Source: Stercorarius parasiticus
Taxonomy: Eukaryota > Chordata > Aves > Charadriiformes > Stercorariidae
Direction of reading: 5' to 3'
DNA length: 64,000 bases
NCBI GenBank assembly: GCA_013396915.1
Contig: VWZL01000674.1
Span: forward strand, 1-64,000
Part shown: one piece after another, positions 36,123-49,800 of the stretch
How the letters are laid out: every line of letters begins with the position of its first letter
How positions within the stretch are numbered: position 1 is the first letter of the stretch
Translations under genes and position numbers: made by a program
The notes under the pieces: generated by a model
The model's database searches: none
Seen by the model: the letters and a program-made list of their open reading frames with translations, nothing else
Told to the model about the DNA's origin: nothing

Positions 36123-39100
36123 TGTGACACACTTCCAAGAAAGCTGATGTATTTCTCCTGCTTTCCTATTATTATATACATTCTAACAACCCAGGCTTTG
36201 GGCCCAAAAGATAAGTATCTGTCTCAATACTACCTGGATTAAAAAATGGTAAAATTTCTAAACAGATAAAGAGATAATTTGGAAAATTAATCACTGTCCC
36301 TCAGACTCACAGTAACAGAAGCGTAACATGGATTTGACAGTTTGCCTCACAGATGGAGACAGTACACACAGTAGACAACTTAAATAAAGCATACTGATTC
36401 ACTCCACAACTCCATTTTCTACGGATGAAAGCAGATAACACATGGAGAGAGACTCATTTGTTCCAGAAAATGTTGGGGTTATGTGGATACAACCACGTTA
36501 GTCCACTGCAGGCACCTGCCACCCCTTCATGCGAATGCCCAGCGCTGCAGAAAGTCAGACACAAGCAGATGCTGCAGCCTGGGCCTGGAGGAGAGGGTCT
36601 GCTCAACCAAATCCCATAGGAAATGAGAAACCATAGCCTAGAAATATTCTGCACGGACTTCATTCTGCAGAGTGCCAAGAAACAATAGTTACCTCAGCAA
36701 TTAGAAGTGAATATCCCTCATCGCTATTATGCATTACTGAAATCTTAATGTATTACACCAACTTCCTCCTAGGGAACAGAAGTCATTACCAAAGCTATCA
36801 CTGAGACAACTATTTTGCAGTGCTATACAAGAGACTCAGATATCTGGCGAGAAAATACGTCATATATTACAACTATCTAAACTTTTATGATACTTTTCAG
36901 ACTTACTATAAAATGTGCTACAGAGTTTGGAATATACTGTACAAATTTTTGCTTTTACATTCCTAATGCTTACTTCCAATCCCTCCTTGAAGAAGTATAG
37001 TCCTTTTCTCCTATGTATTAGGGAATGAGGAATAATTTCTCTGAAAACAGACATCTGAACTGAAAAAGAAAGAAATCAATGTATCAGAGGAGGACTGCCT
37101 TCTACTAGGCCTCTAAATCTCATTTCTAAAGTAAAAATGTATCTATAAAAAGCGAAATGAATCACTGAAATGCTATTGCCATGTAACTTTTAAATCACCA
37201 GAATGTTTTGTCAGTCAACAGACAAATACATTTTGAAGCCTGGAGCATAAAAAAGGGTGCACAATGGCTGTTAAACTTTGTAAGTTGTTATTCAGGGGTC
37301 TTTTCTTCATGTGCAGCTAAAATTTAGAGTGAGAAGGCTGAATGTCAAAAGTATGTAATTGCACATCAAGATTTCACAACATCATTGTATTAAAACAAGT
37401 AAGAACACGCAAATAGAACCATATACACCAAAAATTTATGACAGTGATCTCAAAAATCTCTTCTGAGAGAAATCAAAGTGTAAATTTAACTTATGCATAC
37501 GAATTCGTAAGTGCACGTACACATACACAGGTAATTCACCTGACATTATACTCGGTGAGTGGTACCATGCAGTTCTTGACCTTGGCGCCCCACAAATCAA
37601 CCACTTTACCACTGTGGTGGATCTGTTAATTTCTTCCATTGAATCTTGCCTAAAACAAGAGATTTTTCAAGAAGCTACATCCCAACGTGTTCCAATTCTA
37701 TCTCCAAATGGTAGAATCAAACATAATGGGGAGACTGTATTTCTGTGCTTTGTTAACTTTTTTTCCTTGACAACATTAATTCACTTATACCTCATTAGTC
37801 GTTCACGTTAAATCACTTATATCTCTGTCTTATACGCTCAGCTCTATAGTATCACCTCGTAAGCCTCTGTAAGCTTCCAGAGCCTCATCTTCACGGCGCT
37901 TCGTTCAGATTATTGTTAAGCATCTGAGACCCTGGCTGACAGTCTTCTAGCCAATCTTCTAGCTTTAAGAATGGAGATGAACAGTAACAGTCTTCATATT
38001 TCTAATCTGCAGCTGCTCAGTTTTTTCCTGCTCTTCTCCTGCTTTCTTTCTATTGATAGGAGCACCTCCTTGAGTTTTAGAGAAGTTTCTAGAATAAGAC
38101 TAAAGAAAAAGCACTCTTTTGCAGGGCATTCTTGAATCCAACCAGCAGATAAAAAGAAGAAATCGCTTACAAGGGAGTCACACTGATTTTCATAATTGCT
38201 TTAAATAATCTTTTCTCCTGTATGATACAAGTCCGCAAACAGTCCTAAATACAGAAACAAAAAAGTTGAATTTTTCTTTAAATCAGTCCATTATTTTAGA
38301 GGAGTATACAGTGTAGTAGATGACCAAGCAGTCTCGTAACATTCAAAATGTTACAGGGAACAGAAAAAAAATGGTCTCTGTTTCCAGTAGTTTTCTATAA
38401 ATTCCATTAATTTTCTCCATATTTTCCCTATATACCTAGGATAAGAAATCATGATTATAAACTCAGTGAAACAAATTATGGGGGTTTCTTGTACCAGGGA
38501 GCAAATGCTAACTCATACGTGCCTGTCAGTACCACTAGAGAGAATACTCTTCAAACTTGCTAAACAGGAGAAAATCTTCCCGTGAAGCAACTCTTAAATC
38601 ATTACTATGCTTCTCTTTCAACCCACACTGCATTTAATGCAGTTATTTTAAGTCTCTATGAAAAACCATGAGGAGAGATCATCAAAATTCACAATTACTG
38701 CTTTGCTTCACCCACACATTGTACCTACACTGTACTTCCTCCACTCAAGTCAACGTCCTGATCTTAGATGTTCCAGCCAAGGCCAAGCATTGAGCTTGTT
38801 GGCCAAGACACCTTGAGTGCTCAAATATTATTTGCAGTTTAAGTATAGTGCCAGTTTAACAAATAATGTCAAAACATATACACAGATCACCTAATCTATC
38901 CCATAGTTTCAGTTACTGTGGTTTTCTACAAGGAAAACTGCCTACACGTCAAGTGAAAAAGGTCAACAGAAGACCACGCCATGCCAGAAGTCCTGCAAGG
39001 ACGTTAATTCTGTTCCACTGAAATGCAAACACCAACATCTAACTATTTCACTGAAGTCTGTAACAACTTTCAAACACCAGTGACTGCCAAAAAGACCAGC

Positions 39101-40259
39101 TGCACACTTTGCCATAGGTCTCTGGCAAGTGGCATCATCCATTCAACGCACTCCTTTGCCCTCCAAACAGGAAGTTTCGTTCTGGAGAGAGAAAAGGAAT
39201 TGTCCCTAGCCATGCCAAAAGCCTCAATCACTGCTTTAGTGCCTGAGGCCTCTTGCTAAATACAAAGAAAAGCATGCCATAAATTACAAAATGGTAGTAT
39301 TGTTCATGTTTAACTCTGTAAGTGCTGGCACGCTGCTTCCAGCCTGTCACACCTCTGCCTCAGAAGAAGAAAAAACTTCACAGTGCTTCAACTTTCCTGC
39401 CAGGTACTGAAAGGGCCGTGAATAACGCTGACAGGGGGTGGTTCCAAACCCCTCCTGCAGAAATTGTTTTCAAATGCTCCAATACAGTACTGTTCTGATG
39501 CACCACAGATGCCTACAGAAACTCTGAGAAGTACCCTCCAGTACAAATGCCTTGAGCATTTTATTGAAGTGTTTTGGAGCAATCATCTTTAAAGTGTTCA
39601 AGTTATTGCCATTCACCATTACATCTGATGAAATTCAAGTACTTTCAGTCCTACAATGTTACTAAATCCTCTCAAGCAGTTTTTCCTCAACTACCTGTTC
39701 TTCTGCAGTCACAGCATTTCTTCTATTATCCAAAACTACTTCACACAGAACCTCATAATCTTTATGATTAATTCTAGACAGCAGAAAAATAAATATTTGA
39801 TACTTAAAACCTGCACTCCACAACAGCAGACTTTGTAAAAAAACCTGTGCCTGGAAACAGAAAAGTGCATAAATTACCCGTGAAATAGCAGGAAGCAAAC
39901 CAAACACGCTGATACAGGCAAATAAGCACTGAATGAAATAAACTAGTAGTGTTTTAAGTCCTACAAAGCTCTTTGCTCCTAAATTGTACCTTTATAGCAT
40001 ATCTATTAGAAAGTGCTACACAAAAGCTGCATGGTAATGAGTTTCTTCTGAATTGCTCTCTTTTAGGTACATACTTACTGAATTACAGAAACATATCCAA
40101 ATGTATTATAATTAAAACTATATTGAACTGCAAGTTATCTCAGAAATTGTCCAAACTCTACAGATGGGACAAGTGATGCACACTGCTTAAATAAATGGCC
40201 AAAAAGGGAAACTATATGGGTGGCAGATGTCAGGAATAGTTTCTTTGCCTCTGCCTCTT

Positions 40260-40690
40260 GGTGCACACAGCACAGGGTAAGGTCACGGTCCCGCAGAAAC
40301 TTTCCAGTCAAACCTTAACATCTGACACCAGTAAATCCTTATGTCCTTGTTCTCTGGCTCTGACCTGCTCTCTCTGCAGTACTCCAGCAGTGCAAAGCAA
40401 CTGGAAACCCAGCAGCCCTGCCAGGGGAGGATTCCCCCGCGAGCCATAATCCCTGGGTGGCAGAGAGCCAGCCGGATCGGCACGGAGACCCTGGGGAGGA
40501 GGGGAGTGGGGACCCGAGCCCCAACAAAGAGCCGGAGATCAGCTGTGCTCCTGACAAACGCCAGTCCAAAAATACACGCACGAGTTCCTTGGTGCCCATG
40601 GTGTCACCACCAGCAGCAGCTAATGCAGCAGCACTCAGCTCCTCACGGCTGAGCAGCGCCGGTCTCCAGGGATGGCCACACTTCTGCTAA
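40260..40690. other. GC/CpG-richer unique patch, unidentified
   Basis: About 430 bp with clearly more G+C and CpG than its AT-rich flanks (for example CCGGATCGGCACGG and CAGCGCCGG). Frames are open on both strands here, as expected from fewer stop codons at high GC. No LTR, CR1, promoter core or known exon is recognised. It may be a conserved regulatory element or an old unrecognised repeat. Confidence 0.25.
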
Positions 40691-41474
40691 AAGCCACAAA
40701 TTACTCTTTTTATAAGCCAAATTTAAAATAACGTAAGTATCAAGAGGAGGTAATTACTCACTGAAGCATCAAGGCTCAGCTCTTCACATCTCTTAATTAG
40801 CTGCCACTAAAAATATAAAATCCTCATGTGAGAATGACACTCAATAGCCCTCAATTCAAGATATTACAGGAGGCTCAATGAAAAAAAAATAAAAATCAGA
40901 TCACAGAACCAAACGCACTGGTATTGACAATGGCAACATATGTTCTCTAGCACTTAATCTTGGTACTAACAGTAAGAGTGATCCTAAAATTTGAATTAGG
41001 GACAATAAATTCATTTGACAAAAAATTAATCAGTGAGATTACAAACCATTGTGGGAGTCTGAATCAGGCAAGAGCATGAACCAACAACTAGAATATTCAT
41101 AATTCAAAAATTACAGTAATGTCACTGCTAAGTTCAAAATGTGATATTATTATTGTATTTTTATGTGGACTAACTTTACACCTCAGCTAAACTATGCTGA
41201 GAGTGCAGCTCCATTTAAAACCTTGAAGTGCATTGTTCTTAAATTAATCATTTTACCCTAGTGCGAATTTGATTGAGCAAACACTGCAGGACACAGAGGT
41301 TTTTGCCTTTGGAAAGATACAGGTGGCTAAAGAAAATTCAAAAATGAGCAATTACATTTTAGCTTTTATTTGAACTACAACTGAAATGGAAAATGGAAGT
41401 GAGTCCTTTTCTATAACATTTATTTCTTCCCTGTCTTCACTGCCCATACCTTTCCAGCCACCTTCAACAATTAC

Positions 41475-41694
41475 TGCGCCCAGCGCTGGGGCACCAACAG
41501 CAGAAGGATGTGGAGCTGTTGGAGCGGGGCCAGAGGAGGCCCCGGAGATGCTGGGAGGGCTGGAGCCCCTCTGCTGGGAGGACAGGCTGATAGAGTTGGG
41601 GGGGTTCAGCCTGGAGAAGAGAAGGCTCCGGGGAGACCTTCCAGCCCCTTCCAGGCCCTCAAGGGGCTCCAGGAAANGATGGTTCTATGATTAC
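41475..41694 (+). mobile_element. CR1 LINE with its middle missing at an N
   Basis: It starts CAGCGCTGGGGCACCAACAG and runs through CAGCCTGGAGAAGAGAAGGC and CCTTCCAGCCCCTTCCAGGC to GGGGCTCCAGGAAA. One N (41677) follows, then GATGGTTCTATGATTAC, a CR1 3' terminus. Compared with the sister copy at 45387-45768 (same subfamily features), about 290 bp between CAGGAAA and the terminal ATTCTATG repeat is absent. The copy carries the FSLEKRRLRGDL peptide region. It lies antisense to MCTP1. Confidence 0.92.
41677..41677. other. Ambiguous base (N) at a CR1 joint
   Basis: Single undetermined base exactly where two non-adjacent CR1 segments meet. This suggests a collapsed or forced assembly join rather than a simple base-call doubt. 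Confidence 0.9.
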
Positions 41695-42873
41695 CAAATC
41701 AGCACTTAAAATGTAAAAATGTCGTAAGTGGCATGCTGTAAGAATAAAAAAAGTTTTTCAAAAGCTGTTTTCTTGTTTTATTTTCCTATTAAGAATTCTG
41801 ATTATATTAGATGGTAAAACCAGAATTAGTTAAGTATAAAAGGCAGAAAGCATTATTTAAGCAAGAATGTCAGAAAAATCTCTTGTATTCACTGCTGATT
41901 ATTCCAGAAGTACAAATTGAATTACACTTGTAATGAAAACATGAAGTCTCCATAGCTCATTTATTCTGTATAGAAATCTGTATGATTTCTTCAGAAATAA
42001 GCTTACCTTGTAAATTATATTGCTAATCCATCAAATTCATATGGTAGAGTAGGTACAGTTTTATATTCATTAGGGATTCACTTATAAAACTGACAATCTG
42101 GCACAGTTTGTACTCAGCATAACAGGACAAGTTAGAATAAAAATTGAATCATACAGAGAGACAAGTTCAAGTCAGTGGAGATAAAGAACACTGACAGCAC
42201 AGCAATAAAAGGACACTCAATTTTTTCAATATCTGGCTTATAACTCACCAAACTTAGCTATTTCTGTTTCAGCATCGGTGTCTTCAGGGTTATACACTAA
42301 AATGAAACTTAAAATATTTCTTCCATAAATATTTAAATGGCAATTGTCACAATCCCGGAGTGCTTGGATTCAAATAGAAATTTCAGCATACCTACAGAGA
42401 CTCCTTGAGAACGAAATGCTTGCTTCAGGACTCACCAAGGCACAGTGAAGTGCAAGAATAAGGCCAGAAGGAAAGCTGTTCCATTACAGGCAAAGAAGAG
42501 GGCAGAAAACGTAAGCAACTCTGCAAAGTCAGATACGTGGACGCATTTGGAAATCTCAGTGGCAGCCCAGAACTGAACTTCTTTTGCAGCTGAACCCCTC
42601 CAGATACGCACAGAGAACAGATTAATCTGAGGTTTCAAACAGGCAGGAAATTCTGCCCTCTCCCACCAGTGGAGATGAGGCCATGGAGGATTTTGTGCAC
42701 TGCTCTTCTCAGGAGAAACTTTTAAAATCTTATTTTGGCTTGAACTGATTTTTGAGCCCCTGTGTGCAGCATTACCTGTCTGTTCAGAAAGTTCACATCG
42801 TAAGGTCCTGCATTACCTTTGCGGATTCAGCTACACCTTTCATCTTATGTATTCTTGGATGGTTGTTTTATCT

Positions 42874-42895
42874 CCCCCCCCCCCCCCTTTTTTTT
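42874..42895. repeat. C14T8 pyrimidine tract
   Basis: Fourteen C followed by eight T on the plus strand, so A8G14 on the MCTP1 sense strand. A run of this kind can form G-rich structures and is prone to sequencing and length errors. Confidence 0.95.
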
Positions 42896-42964
42896 AAAGG
42901 CTTACTTCGGGAAGTGTAAGTCACCTTTCAAATAGAAAGTGATGTGCAAGGGAATCTAATTCAT

Positions 42965-42990
42965 TTCTCTCTCATTCTCTCACTCTCTCC
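42965..42990. repeat. Imperfect CT-rich microsatellite
   Basis: TTCTCTCTCATTCTCTCACT then CTCTCC: CT units with CATT and CA interruptions, about 70 bp after the C/T tract. Confidence 0.75.
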
Positions 42991-45386
42991 AAAACTTGGT
43001 ATGTTCAACATTTATACAAACTCAACACAGATCCAGCACCTAGAAAGAGAACATAAAACCAGGAAGTGCAATATTGTGGACAGGAAAAAACCACAGCACT
43101 ATTATATTGTGGAATAATCATGTCTAATAAACCATGTGCATCTTCAATATTCTGTAAATGAGTAATCGCATATGCCTTAAGAAGACGTGTTTGTTCAGAA
43201 AAGTCAGTTTTGTAATCATCAGCTTTCTCCTGTTGACTCAAAAACATCATTTGCTGTATTGGAACATACGATTCATCCTTCCACTAATGTGATGCCAAAC
43301 ACTTGAAAACGTGGTGAGCCACTACACAGGAAACACACTCAGGACCATTTATCCAACTGAAACATCAACTAAAGCTTCCTTCAGAAGATCTCTGACTAAG
43401 GAAAACTAAATGAAAAAAAAAGTTCTCCCAAACACAGGCACAAAGCAAAACAAAAAAGCGCTCATTTAGAAGACATTTGTATCCACTCCCATCCCCCAGA
43501 AGCATGTATCACCTTGTCAATTCCTCGCTTCCTTCTTAGTAGTTCAGGAACTGCTCAGAGAGAAGAGATTTTTGAGCTGCTCGTAAGAAAAGTAAGCTCC
43601 TGAATACGGCTTATTTATCAAGGCCTCAGTCTCAAAGGGACACAAAATACGTCAGCCCCTGTGGCAACCACAATCGCTTTTACTCCTCTCCTGGTCAAGC
43701 TTTTCACCAGTTATCTCCTAGCATATTATCCAAACTCCTCATGACCTTTTTGCACTTTCCTACTCCCCAAGACAGTCCAGGAGCTTTCTTGTTTTATTTT
43801 TCTGGCTTCATTTTCCACCAGAAAACAGACACATCGAAGCATACAAAACACAACATCAGCTATAAGAATATTCAAACCTGAATATTAGCTGCTCATCTGA
43901 TTCTTTTCCCTTCATATAAAAGCAGGCAATTATTCTTTACCTCAATTTCCATATGAACTCCCTCAATCCCCTCCATCCTAACTGTGTACTCTTCATGTCA
44001 TCTGGTTCTCATTAAACTAAAAACCTTGCTGAAGATTTTCAAGACTGACCCATGAAGACAGAGGGAAATAAAAAGGAGTCATGCATATTCACTGACCTCA
44101 GGAAAGTCTGCTCTCATTTTCCAGTCCTTCCTTTCCATTGTATTTCCATAGATGCCTTCAAGATGTTCTTCGCTAGGAACACCCAATAGAGTCTACCTCA
44201 ACAGCAGCCATACAACACAAGTAATTGTCTTATAAACTTTGTGGTTAAAATAGAAATGAAAATTTATCCTTTATCGTGTTAGATCCATTTCTTTCATTAA
44301 TGCTAGGTGAAAGAGCTCAGAAAAGCCACTGGCTTTCAGTACGGATGCTCTGCCTGGCATTATTCACTACTGTCAACTTCACTTTATCACAGGACACTTA
44401 ACCTCGAACAGTGCAGTACAAAACATGCACAAAATACACCTAATATAAAGGCGGGTAACTAAATGAAAACTATCTAAATTCTCCAACTCATCATATTGAG
44501 GTCCTGTTTTCCTCATTTATTTCTCATGGGTGAAGAAGGCTGATCCAGCAAATAGGTTAAGCCTTGGATTCAGAGCACACAATCAAGCAGATCCTCTGCG
44601 TGATACAGTAAAAATAAATATGTTCTCTGAAAGAGTGATTCTGAGTGGTTTAGAAGAACGTTATGGAAGACCATGTGAGCAGCAGTATGATGACTGTGGC
44701 AGGAATCCTCACCTCAGCCATGCACTTCATGTATATCCTCCAGGAGGGAAAACATTAACTCAGTTGCTCTTTCCTGTTCCCAAATCAGCAGGAATGAGGA
44801 AAAAGAGACAGAGATGTGGCAGGGCAGCACACGTGGTGAACAAGCAGGACACATGCTTAGTGACCAGACTCACACCCCCACACCCACAATACCTGGCTCA
44901 GAGTGTACTTGCATGCTGAGCTAGGCTCCAGGGAGAACGGACAACTCACAATAACTATTTTTAGCAATTTGTAGTAAAATGGAATTGGTAGTAAAATTTG
45001 TAGCAAATATAAATAGAAAGGTAAGGAATTTAAATATGAGTTAATATTTTACTTTTAAAAAAGGAGAAGAGTTCCCTGACAGGAAATATGTTCTAGAATA
45101 TTTTCTAATAAACCAATCTTGGTGAATAGAAGTATTTAAGAAATAGTTTACAACGTATCCTTGAGTGTAGCTTTTAAACAGTTTCCCCAGAATAGACTCC
45201 TGTGCAAAAACCTGTAAAAAGCTGCAAATTTTTTTAACCATTTAGAGGGCATACAAGAGATGGGCAGAGTAGCCAAATCCAGGAAGCAACGTATGTACTG
45301 CTGCTTTGCAGTGCTGCTCTTCTGCCATAACTCGGCACAGAAATGTAATATTCCCTTAACTATACAGTATCTAAAAGCAACAATAT

Positions 45387-45768
45387 ATTCAGCCTGGAGA
45401 AGAGAAGGCTCCAGGGAGACCTTCCAGCCCCTTCCAGGCCCTACAGGGGCTCCAGGAAAGCTGGGGAGGGACTCTGGAGCAGGGAGGGGAGCCATGGGAC
45501 AAGGGGGAACGGTTTTAAACCGAAAAAGGGGAGATTGAGATGAGATATTGGGAAGAAATTCTTGGCTGTGAGGGCGGTGAGCCCCTGGCCCAGGTTGCCC
45601 CGAGAAGCTGTGGCTGCCCCATCCCTGGAGGGGTTCAAGGCCAGGTTGGACGGGGCTTGGAGCAACCTGGGCTGGTGGGAGGTGTCCCTGCCCAGGGCAG
45701 GGGGTGGCACTGGGTGGGCTTTAGGGTCCCTTCCCACCCAAACCATTCTGTGATTCTATGATTCTATG
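45387..45768 (+). mobile_element. CR1 LINE 3' fragment, youngest-looking copy
   Basis: Starts abruptly at TTCAGCCTGGAGAAGAGAAG and runs through ACCTTCCAGCCCCTTCCAGG, GGCCCAGGTTGCCCCGAGAA and GGGTCCCTTCCCACCCAAAC. It ends CATTCTGTGATTCTATGATT plus CTATG. The 3' octamer repeats are near perfect and the copy is GC-rich, both suggesting a recent insertion. Fragments of the ORF2 C-terminal frame survive (GTVLNRKRGD is the shifted remnant of the RGNGFK region). It lies antisense to MCTP1. Confidence 0.95.
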
Positions 45769-46474
45769 GCAGAAAAATAGCTTTGGCAGAAATATATGAA
45801 TTAATTTTGTTCTGTCCCTTAACACGATCTGGAAAATGATGGAAGAGCTGCAAGTGGCAGGACGAGGCAGCATCACTGGCCTCAACCAGCACAAAGTCTT
45901 AGCAAAAGAGAGGAACCACTCATGGTACTACTATGGAGAACTACATCACTCTGTTCTCACTGTTTAACACTTTCATCCTTTTAAAAGCAGAGAATCCTTC
46001 ATGGAAGATGTGTGCTCTGTTCTAGAAAATGGATTAACATCACGTATTATTTGCCAGGTAGCTATGAATAAATCCTAACAATGCTCTTTCCAGCTTTGTA
46101 CTTCACGATGAGCACATCTGACTGGTGCATCTCACTTGTTCTACTTATTTCTACTTCATTCTACTCTAAATTCAATTCATTTCCTAGCTGACGTGAATGA
46201 TGACGCTATTAGGAGAAAAGGAATCATAATAATAGATATGGCCAATTCAGATTAATAGTTTGACAAAAGCTCAGTGTGAGCCACTCTTCCGACAGCGTTC
46301 TGCAGGCAGGCATCGCGGACCCTGCCGGCTGAGCATCACCTCCAGGAACACAATCAAAAGGTTGATCAAGTTTTCAGAACTGCCAGAACCCCCCCAAAAT
46401 ACACACAGCACATGTGCCACTGTACAGTTTTCATATGTGCTCAGCATTTTTGCCAAAACAAGTGAATCTCTGCT

Positions 46475-46491
46475 CCCCCCACCCAGCCCCC
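46475..46491. repeat. C-rich runs (C6-A-C3-AG-C5)
   Basis: Three C-runs give G5, G3 and G6 on the MCTP1 sense strand. With only three long G-runs a standard four-tract quadruplex is not met, though a two-layer or bulged form is conceivable. Confidence 0.6.
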
Positions 46492-46868
46492 TTAGAATTT
46501 CTAGCAAAATACTTTTATTCGATCACTTAGTAACAAGTTGTTGGTTTAGATGCTGAATTCTTTCATGTCTTTCTGAAAACATTATGGATCTTAAAAGTGC
46601 TAATTTCGTATTCAAGTTTCGGAGGCTCCATATGCCTCCATGTACAACCAAGTAATTCACCTGCAGCTGTTTAAGCACCAAATTTGTCAGTGACTAAACA
46701 CTGAGACCACTTTATGTCGTATACAACTTTCTTGTTTATAGTCTAATATGTTCAATTACCATCCACACCAATTTAGGGCCCACATTTATGTTCCACATGA
46801 ATTTTATTTATTCACTTGAGTATTCTCCTTGATCTTAGACACAGAAAATAGCAACAGATTCAACACCA

Positions 46869-46889
46869 CCCCCCCTTTTTTTTTTTTTT
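46869..46889. repeat. C7T14 pyrimidine tract
   Basis: Seven C then fourteen T, followed by ACAG on the plus strand. It has the same C-then-T layout as the tract at 42874-42895. Confidence 0.95.
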
Positions 46890-49800
46890 ACAGTGAACAT
46901 TTTGTCTACGTTTGGTAATTTTCCTATTTAACATAAAAGGACACAAATACACCAGGGTCTGAATACTGCAAACATCACCCCAGGCAAATGAATAATTTTA
47001 CTTAAAGCAGCACTCTTTTTGGCAGTAGAAGATGCAGCATCTTGCTTTAATACACAGGAAAATAGAAACACTAGCAAAATTGGACCACAGTCCTACTTAT
47101 AAGCAGTTTCAGAGACAACTGAAATCTTTTGGGGAAAAAAAGAAATCATACACAAATTAGGGAAGACAAGCATATAATGCACTGTCTGAATTGCTATGGG
47201 TTTGACTAAAGATAGGTGTAACAACTAAACATATTTATGCCAGAAGAAGTGAGCTATAAGTGAGATGTTATACTGATGACCGTAATACTTCAAACTCACA
47301 TAACAGATAAATTATTAATTTAAACCATAAGTTAATCCTCATAATCTAAATTACGCAGAGGAATGCAGAACTCAGAAATACTGAAAAAAACAGTCTACTT
47401 CTAAGGAATCTAGAAGTTTAATGTTACAGAACAGGAGAATAATGCAGGAAAGACTTCATCAATTACCATAATTCACAACTAAAATAGTGCATTTGATATT
47501 TTGCCTGGGAAAACAGGACAGCATTCAGTAGTCAACCAACTTTGAAGACTACTGGGTCCTTCTGATAGAGAAGGCTGCACTGCGCAAATCTGCAAGGACT
47601 ATGGATCTACATAACGGTACTGGAAGCGTGATTATCTAAACCAAACAGATTTCTCCAGCTGCCTTTATGAGTTTTCTGGACCTCTTAATTTATTTGGGAC
47701 ATTCTTTGCCCATGGCAAAGCATCTTCTAATAGCCTGGTACTTCACCAGATAAAATGCAACGCAACTGAAATGCAAACATTTTCCTCAATTTCCAATCAA
47801 AGCAAGGTCTCCTGTTTTAAAGAAATAAGACTTTGAATTGTTAGTAAGAACTTTTTAATTGATGCCATTGAGTGTACTGTTAAGAGAATGACATTTAATC
47901 ATCTGTATTTCCAATAAAACTTAATAGTTTAGTACAGCCAAGAACATGAAAAAATTACATTACTCATTGTGTAATACTAACATATAAAAAAAATAAAATC
48001 AGGAAAGTTAGCTGAAGGCATTATGCTAGAAAAAATGAGTAGCAGGTAAATGTGTACTGCTAGGCGTTCCTCTCAAAATTATGGGCTACCTACAAACACT
48101 TGTATGGTATGTTAAAGTTAACCTCCCGAAGGCAAGGAAGGGCCAAAATAAAACACTCATTGAAATTTATTCTTTCAAATTTACCTCCTGATGAGCATTA
48201 TCCAATAGGCAATCACTATTTTTTCACCACATTATTGTATTGCCACAGAAATCCTGTGATGAATTAAGGTATCCATGTTTTATGGATGCAATTTTCCTGG
48301 AACAATGAGCCCTGTGGCACTGGTGCAAATCAGAGCCCAGGCACTCCAAGTTCAGCACGTGGGAAAAAAAGTGAAACACCTTCTAGGAACTCTGCAATTA
48401 TGTAAGAAAGTAATATATTCTCCATGTCAGCATCTAACTACTTTAACCTTGTCCATCATTCTCTTCCTGACCTCTTTTTCTCATTTGCTTCCCTATCTCC
48501 ATTTTTTTAACAGATAAAGGAAAGGATTTTCAGAAAAGCATCAATCGTAGCACTCTCGGCTCATTTCAAGCTACTTAGTGTATCTTTAGTAAGTGTGGCA
48601 TGATACCACAAGAAGCAAAAAATAAAAAGCACATGATCTTGTATCTGAAGACCGAACAACTCATTTTTGAATGCTTGACTGAAATTACTAATATGCTTTA
48701 GTTTTTTAAATATTACTAAAACTAACTGCACAGTTGCATAACATGCCATATTTTATCACAGTCATCTTCATGCACAATTACCCACTAACAAAATACTTCT
48801 GATATATACATGCAAGTATTTTATTAGAAGTAATTATAAAATGTAACTAAAAAACCCCAACAGATTGGTTTATTAAAATTGATACTTCTGATCTAATATG
48901 TGGTCATAAATGTTTCATTTTTAACAACTAGGTTTTCATCTTTACAAGTAATACTGGATGCATATAGTGTATTGCACTCCAATTACCACACAAAATAGTT
49001 AATTAATTAAATCAGTAATGGTGGGGTAGCAAGCATGCCAATAACACTGCAGACTCTCATTATTGTACAATAACATTTGACAGGCCTTAGAAAATGCTGC
49101 AAAACCTGCACTAAAGTCACACATAAGCACGGTACTCTATTAGTTTGCTTTCTACAAGTGAGGTCATTCCTGACATAAATCACATTTATTTGATCTGTGT
49201 GGCCAGAAAGAATAAGGAGTCTCCAGCCATGCCCCTCTCCTCAACAGCAAGATGCCAAAAGGGCTACAAGATACAAAAATGATTGTCAACCAACAACAAC
49301 AGATGAATGTCTGCAGAGAATACTTTTCCAGAAAGTAATTAATAAACAAATAAGTTAATAAATAAAGAGCATCTAACCGACAATATTGCATGCTGAAGAA
49401 AATCTGTGTAGGGTGCTCAGATTCTCTACTTATGTTGAACACCTGCCATATCTTGGGGTTTTGAGCATATGAATTCTCATAAACTGCAATTATTCAACCA
49501 GCCTATTGATTTGTGAAACAACTGACGCATTCCTGTAGGGAGAAAAGAAACAAAGGGTTACACAGGAGGGAAACTCTGGTAAGAACTTGTAAGTACGACT
49601 GCCTTCAAAACTCATCGCTCAACAACGGCAATCATGGCCATACAAAAGCCTCACCTGCCACAACTTTATTTTCACATATTTTAAGTAGGGCAGACAACTT
49701 TCTGCTTCCCAAGTAAACAGGTCTGAATCTTGAATCAATTTCTTATGTTTTGACTGTATCACAAAGGCTGATCAGAAGGGAAAAGATTGTAATGTCTCTC

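Larger units (their letters stand above)
33381..41474 (-). other. MCTP1: MCTP1 upstream intron, block 6
   Basis: Mostly AT-rich unique sequence. It includes an A18 tract at 33666-33683, a short CCAT repeat at 34076-34089, an A-rich stretch at 35131-35154, a CA/TA microsatellite at 36101-36122, and GC-richer patches near 33560-33960 and 40260-40690. The plus-strand frame at 33612-33965 and the frames at 40341-40690 resemble no family I know. Confidence 0.55.
41695..45386 (-). other. MCTP1: MCTP1 upstream intron, block 7
   Basis: Unique AT-rich intron with a C14T8 tract at 42874-42895, a CT-rich microsatellite at 42965-42990, and a 129-codon plus-strand frame at 44530-44919 that shows no domain I recognise and no splice context. 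No other element is seen. Confidence 0.55.

Noticed and set aside
44530..44919. 129-codon plus-strand open frame
   Set aside because: Ordinary composition but no known motif. Its length fits the chance tail, and it is antisense to MCTP1 with no promoter or splice evidence.
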